Shown here: positions 59,540 through 64,000 of the stretch, one piece after another
Position numbering within the stretch: position 1 is the first letter of the stretch
Layout of the letters: every line of letters starts with the position of its first letter
Made by a program: the position numbers and the translations under genes
Assembly (NCBI GenBank): GCA_030522415.1
Contig: CM060109.1
Span: 36,074,892 to 36,138,891 of the forward strand
Direction of reading: 5' to 3'
Source: Channallabes apus
Taxonomy: Eukaryota; Chordata; Actinopteri; Siluriformes; Clariidae
Length of the DNA stretch: 64,000 bases
Notes under the pieces: model-generated
What the model was told of the DNA's origin: nothing
Seen by the model: only the letters and a program-made list of their open reading frames with translations
Database searches by the model: none

Positions 59540-59553
59540 ACCGCCACCTTTCG
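59540..59553 (-). promoter_or_regulatory. CTCF-like motif 2
   Basis: The minus strand reads CGAAAGGTGGCGGT, fitting 11 of 14 positions of the CTCF core (AGRKGGCRSY fully matched). Same orientation as the others. Confidence 0.35.
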
Positions 59554-60174
59554 CATTTCAACAGAGCTGCCCTTGCATGAACAAAAAGCTTATCAATGAG
59601 GATTATTTTTATGTTAAATTATGATTCATTATGCCTAAATAATAGATTGTTCACGATACAGGAAAATGTGTAATATGTTGGTATTATAATTTCAATGAAA
59701 ATCAGTATGCTTCCGTCCCTGCCTTGAAATTAACATGCTTTACTAATTTTTAACGATGTGTAATTATTTCATTTTAAAGCATAAAGTATAAACAAGCAAC
59801 TTAATTAATGTAAGTTCGCATGCAAGCTCCACGTCTTTAATAGTGTAATAACGTTTTGTATTTAATATAGTTAAACATCTGTAGCACGACGATCAATACG
59901 GCTATTACTTTACTTATTATAATCACTTTATCATTTAATTTTAGATTAAAGACGTACAGTATTACTTTACTACTACTTTACATACTACAATGCATTACTG
60001 TAGTTAGTTAGTGTAGTTATTTGCATTTATTAGGTTGATCTCTATATACGGAATGAAAAATCATTACATTTGTTCAACTTAATGTGCAGTGTCAAGCTAG
60101 TGAAGTAGCAAATCTTACTTTAAAGAAGTACTTAATTATCAAGCGAGCGATGAATAACGACAATGTGGACTGAT

Positions 60175-60189
60175 ATTGCCATCTATTGA
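60175..60189 (-). promoter_or_regulatory. CTCF-like motif 3
   Basis: The minus strand reads TCAATAGATGGCAAT, matching CCASYAGRKGGCRSY at 12 of 15 positions with AGATGGC intact. It lies 1.25 kb upstream of the hoxd13a start codon. Confidence 0.45.
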
Positions 60190-61228
60190 CAAAACTATAG
60201 TATTGCATCTTTCTAAGATTACATTTGACCGTCTGGGGGGCTTACGCGGAAACAATTGCAAAACTGTAGCATTAGTTTAACTGTATATTGTGTTAATTGT
60301 TTTATTGTCTGTCTAACAGAAACATTTATAATATATAAACATATACATTTTAGTCATATGTTTGCAGATTATTAATATTTATTCACAGACACAGTTTCAT
60401 ACAGACAAACTTCTTTACAGATATTTTTTGTGACAAAAATGCATACTCTCTTCCTATCACCCCTTGAAAAATAAATAGCTATGTTTGGTTTAAACTTATT
60501 AAATAGAATTATTTAACATTTTTAGTAAAATGGATATAATATCCAAAAGTGAAAGTTGCAAAAAGCTCAAACTATTTTAAGTGTCTGCAGTAAATAAAAA
60601 GTGTGCTTTTAAGACGTACCACGTCCAAGATGCTCATGTCACTGCAATTACAAGCAAGCAAGCAAACAAACAAACAAATAAAGTGGGTAAGATATTAATT
60701 TATTAGCCAGAAAAAAAACAAATCGTAAGATATACCTAGGAAAAGGTGACATTTCTCAAATATCAACATCTTGTTCAACTGGTGTTGGTCCTCTAAAGCG
60801 CCTACTTACTTAATCATAGCTGCAAGCCTAGGTTACACAAAGGCCTGTGTAAAACAAGGCTAATACATATACGTAGTTTAGGTGTGTAATATTTGACAAG
60901 CCTAACGATACCGGTTGTTTTTTTTTGTTTTTTTTTGTAGTATGCCGACTCTTAGTAAACCTTAGAAAAGTTTAATTGTTTTTTTTATTGTTATTTCATT
61001 TTTTTGTTTTATTTAACGATCTTTATTTAAAGATTAATTTAACAGAATATATGTATATATGCTTATATATTATTGTTTTATATACAAAGTCACCAATAGG
61101 ATGAAATATTTGTCGATTAATTTGTATAGAGTTTTAATTGTATGCATTAAAATAGTAGGTCAGTAATGCTTAAACGAAAATGTGGTCTATAGTTTTCCGA
61201 ATGACTTAATCTTTTAGTAACATATTAC
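60190..61228. other. AT-rich DNA upstream of the hoxd13a promoter
   Basis: Very AT-rich with T-runs near 60,920-61,010. No gene or repeat family recognised. Confidence 0.4.
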
Positions 61229-61440
61229 TCAAGGTCAACCTTGTTATTTGCATGTCACGTGGACAGTACTAACCAATCATGTTTCAGGTTGTCAGAGTCC
61301 TGTAATTAGACGGGAAAAATATAAAAAGCCTTGCTGTCAATTTGACTTTTTTAATGCTTTGCCCTACTAGACTCAACTGGATTAACATATGAGAATGGTT
61401 TTAATCACAGTCAGGTTAATTCTGCTGCTTGTCATATAAC
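61229..61440 (+). promoter_or_regulatory. hoxd13a: hoxd13a promoter and 5' leader
   Basis: Ordered core elements: nuclear-receptor-type TCAAGGTCA (61,229-61,237), E-box CACGTG (61,256-61,261), CCAAT (61,273-61,277), homeodomain core TAATTA (61,303-61,308) and TATA box TATAAAAAG (61,320-61,328). The start site is expected near 61,350-61,360, giving a leader of about 85 nt. A promoter this compact is in keeping with 5' Hox genes. Confidence 0.7.
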
Positions 61441-61441
61441 T

Positions 61442-62574
61442 ATGGACCGAGAAGATCTAGGCGGGGAGAATGCCAGTAGAAGTTTTTACACGTCTGCGTT
61501 TGGAACCCACTCGAATCGACCGTCGTCTTATTTGCTGTCGGATACGCTGAGCTCTGTGAGCCCCGAGCCTTTCTCTTCTTACGTATCCTTTCCCAACGCA
61601 GCGTCTTGTACTACCTCGCAAGTTAATTTTGGGTGCCACTTCGCTAACAGTTTCTACAGTTCCAAAGCTCCTACAAGCGCAGTGTTTCAGCAACGAGTCA
61701 TGAACCACCACAGTCTTAGTGGGAAAGTATATGGACACATGGCTGATAATCAAGGTGTGGTTGATTTCGGCAGAGGCGCAATACACTGCAGTGAAGGTCC
61801 GACCCGGGTTCGGGACGTTGGTGTGTATCAGGGTTATGCAGGACCATATAGGATCCCTGGATATATTGATGTCCCAGTAGTTCAGTGCGCCAGAACCAGA
61901 GATCACAAACATGAAAGCCCTTTTGTAATGGAGGACTACGAGCCTTGGAACTGGTCGACCAGTTGGAGCAACCAAATTTATTGTCCGAAAGAGCAAACGT
62001 CCAGCCCGCATATCTGGAAATCGTCACTAACAGGTAAATGTATACTGTAGCAATATTTTCGAAGATTTCCAGTCTTCCCATTTGCGTTTCCAGTCACACA
62101 TAGAATTTATAAATATCTCAATTGTAAATATCTCAATTGTAACTATACATTAAACATGTATGCATTATAATAGCCATAATAATGTTAGATTTTACTCACT
62201 CATCGTCTATACCGTTTTACCCTGTGTTTATAGATTTTTATATAATACAATTAGTTTCAATTATAAATTTTTATTTATTGTTATGTCAGTAGGCTACTAT
62301 ATATTTTTAGTATTTATTTGCAGAAGACGCAGCGCCTGACACCAGCCCTTTTCTTCGGCGTGGGAGGAAGAAACGGGTTCCATACACGAAATTGCAGCTG
62401 AAGGAGCTCGAGCACGAATACACCATTACTAAGTTTATTACCAAAGAGAGGCGACGACGGGTAGCCTCGTCCACTAACCTGTCAGAGAGACAAGTCACTA
62501 TATGGTTTCAGAATCGCCGTGTCAAGGACAAGAAAATAATTTCAAAAATATGTAAAGATTATGAATCGTTTTAA
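61442..62574 (+). CDS. hoxd13a: Homeobox protein Hox-D13a, 2 exons
   Basis: Posterior Hox transcription factor patterning fins, hindgut and tail. Exons are 61442-62033 and 62324-62574, separated by a 290-bp GT-AG intron (843 nt, 280 aa). Residues about 60-185 form the Hox13 N-terminal domain, with [14 protein letters not shown] at 61-74 and EPWNW...[11 protein letters not shown] at 167-185. This replaces the YPWM hexapeptide, which group 13 lacks. The homeodomain is at 211-270 ([20 protein letters not shown]...[17 protein letters not shown]48, Q50, N51). VKDKKI follows the HoxD13 pattern, against VKEKK in HoxA13. The long N-terminal alanine tract of mammalian HOXD13 is absent. Next to evx2 and lnpa, so the D cluster is secure; copy 'a' is inferred. 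Confidence 0.97.
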
Positions 62575-62842
62575 CGAATTCTTCCATAAACTGATTATTC
62601 AAGGCCGTTCATTGTCTAAAGCTCCTTATTTATAAAATTGTATCCTCATTTGATGTAAGGTTTTGTATTCATTTTAACTATTATTGAGTTTCCATTATTC
62701 TCAAACACACACGTTGTATTTCAGGCACATAATTTCAAGGAATAGAAACTATTATTCTATAATAAGACCATTCCAGTTACGTTATATACACTTTGGTTTT
62801 GTTTATAAAGATGCTGACAATTATTTGTTTCGATGTTTTCCT

Positions 62843-62848
62843 AATAAA
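62843..62848 (+). terminator. hoxd13a: hoxd13a polyadenylation signal
   Basis: AATAAA 269 bp after the stop codon, in the context CCTAATAAATCG. A TTTGTG motif lies about 20 bp downstream, as expected for the cleavage region. Confidence 0.6.
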
Positions 62849-63528
62849 TCGTCTTTGCATCATTTGTGAATAATTGTGATTGTGTTTGGGATATAAACAA
62901 CACTACACGCACTTGAAGATCTTGTAGAAATCCCATAAGGAATATTATACGGAAATATAATGTTATTTATTCAAGAATTAATCGTATATTTCATTATCAT
63001 ATAATATAGCCCTATATTCAACAGAGCATTCAAATTAAATGTTTTTTATTTGTATTTTTGTATTTTTATTGTATGAACAAAATCTATTATTGTTTGGAAA
63101 TTCACTGTGCAATACATAGAGTTCTAAGATAATGCATACTTTCAGGTTTCATTGGTCCGGACACACCAGGTCCAAGTAACGGAGGGCTTGACTACGACTA
63201 ATGAGTTTTGGCAAGTGTGTTCTGAGTAGGGGGAAAAATTAAGCCACCAAAAGTGGAGCAAAAAATTCCAGTATGGACTGTCAAGTAGCATATTGTAATT
63301 GATAATTATGACTATACACTTGGGCGGGGAAATTATGTTTAGAAGTTTATCATGTTTATGAAAATTAAAACGATAAAAAAAACTCTTATTTTCTTTTTAC
63401 CTGACACATGCATGCAATCTATAGTAGTTTTAAATTCGCAGCTGTCTTAGGAAGGCCGAAAGAACTGCTTTGAAGGATTTTTTTTTTAACATTTTCCCAC
63501 TCAAATAGCGAGTCTTGTGTTTACCTTT

Positions 63529-63562
63529 GACCTTGACACGCATTCTCAGCGGCGACCTTGAC
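63529..63562 (-). promoter_or_regulatory. Pair of nuclear-receptor half-sites (TCAAGGTCA type)
   Basis: GACCTTGAC occurs at 63,529-63,537 and again at 63,554-63,562, 25 bp apart. The first, with its 5' T, gives the extended half-site TCAAGGTCA on the minus strand (the ERR/NR5A consensus). The second gives TCAAGGTCG. The same 9-mer TCAAGGTCA sits in the hoxd13a promoter. Factor identity is inferred. Confidence 0.4.
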
Positions 63563-63603
63563 TGAAATGTCTGAGTGCAATAACCACCGATTTGTGGATG
63601 TTT

Positions 63604-63618
63604 GTTTCCATCTACTGG
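63604..63618 (-). promoter_or_regulatory. CTCF-like motif 4
   Basis: The minus strand reads CCAGTAGATGGAAAC, matching CCASYAGRKGGCRSY at 13 of 15 positions. It lies on the hoxd12-facing side of hoxd13a, in the same orientation as the three motifs between evx2 and hoxd13a. Confidence 0.45.
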
Positions 63619-64000
63619 CTATGTAATGTAACTACAGTTCAGTGGTGGTTCAACAAAAATGACTCTCAAAGATTAATTTTATAAATTGGCCAACGGGTGA
63701 TGTATTAACGAAATAAGTGGCACTTCTCACTTAAAATCCAGAATAACCGAAAAAATGTCAATGACTGTACGTGCATGAAAATAAATTTAATAACGGCCTT
63801 GGTAAGCTTTTTTATTTTATTTTATTTTACAAATTATTGCCTAAAATGTCACGTCTTTATCAATAAACACCAGGATTGTCAGCAAAAGCAACAAATCTTA
63901 GTCCCTTGTGTGATTATATTGTTTCCTATTAAGTAACTTAATGTAGCTACAAAACAGCATTGCTGTTAAATGGACTTGGACTTGATTATGCTATATATAT

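Larger units (their letters stand above)
62875..64000. other. hoxd13a-downstream Hox spacer
   Basis: No exon of the next Hox gene is recognised before the window ends. Repeat-free, enhancer-like stretches lie at about 63,140-63,260 (TTTCATTGGTCCGGACACAC) and 63,420-63,680. Between and after these it is AT-rich. Confidence 0.5.

Noticed and set aside
61457..62081. Two minus-strand frames over hoxd13a exon 1
   Set aside because: Shadows of the hoxd13a coding exon. No family resemblance, while the plus strand gives a full Hox13 N-terminal domain.
62875..64000. First exon of hoxd12a
   Set aside because: I looked for a Hox N-terminus or homeodomain frame on the plus strand before the window end and found none. 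The gene probably lies beyond.

Overview
This is nuclear DNA of a teleost fish. Evidence for a vertebrate nuclear genome: split genes with GT-AG introns, long AT-rich intergenic DNA, long microsatellites, tRNA-derived SINEs and Tc1/Harbinger DNA transposons. The gene order lunapark - evx2 - hoxd13 identifies the 5' (posterior) end of a HoxD cluster, most likely the teleost HoxDa copy. The repeat families remind me of catfish-like ostariophysans, but I cannot fix the species.

Layout. 1-26.9 kb: no gene recognised. This is the flank on the lunapark side, where mammals carry long-range HoxD digit/limb enhancers. It holds microsatellites, one 1.62-kb Tc1 transposon with an uninterrupted transposase, a Harbinger-type remnant, several SINEs and several low-repeat stretches that look like conserved regulatory DNA. 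26.9-38.0 kb, minus strand: lunapark (lnpa), with 12 coding exons (399 aa reconstructed), a probable noncoding first exon, and a promoter carrying CACGTG, CCAAT and CRE-like motifs. 38-48.6 kb: a transposon graveyard with three decayed Tc1-like transposases, one of them broken by a Harbinger-type element that itself carries a MITE, plus a 140-bp tandem duplication and several SINEs. 48.7-53.6 kb: repeat-poor DNA with probable regulatory elements. 53.9-56.4 kb, minus strand: evx2 (3 exons, 410 aa). 56.5-61.4 kb: evx2-hoxd13a spacer, with CTCF-like motifs all in one orientation. 61.44-62.57 kb, plus strand: hoxd13a (2 exons, 280 aa) with a TATA/CCAAT promoter. 62.9-64 kb: the spacer leading towards the next Hox gene, which is not reached.

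How it fits together. evx2 and hoxd13a are divergent transcription factor genes that in vertebrates share long-range enhancers on the lunapark side. lunapark is an ER three-way-junction protein, unrelated in function but locked in synteny because its locus lies among these enhancers. No new protein system was found. The most interesting features are the regulatory architecture around evx2/hoxd13a, the nested transposons, the intact transposase, and two or three tRNA-derived SINE families, several copies of which have readable target-site duplications.
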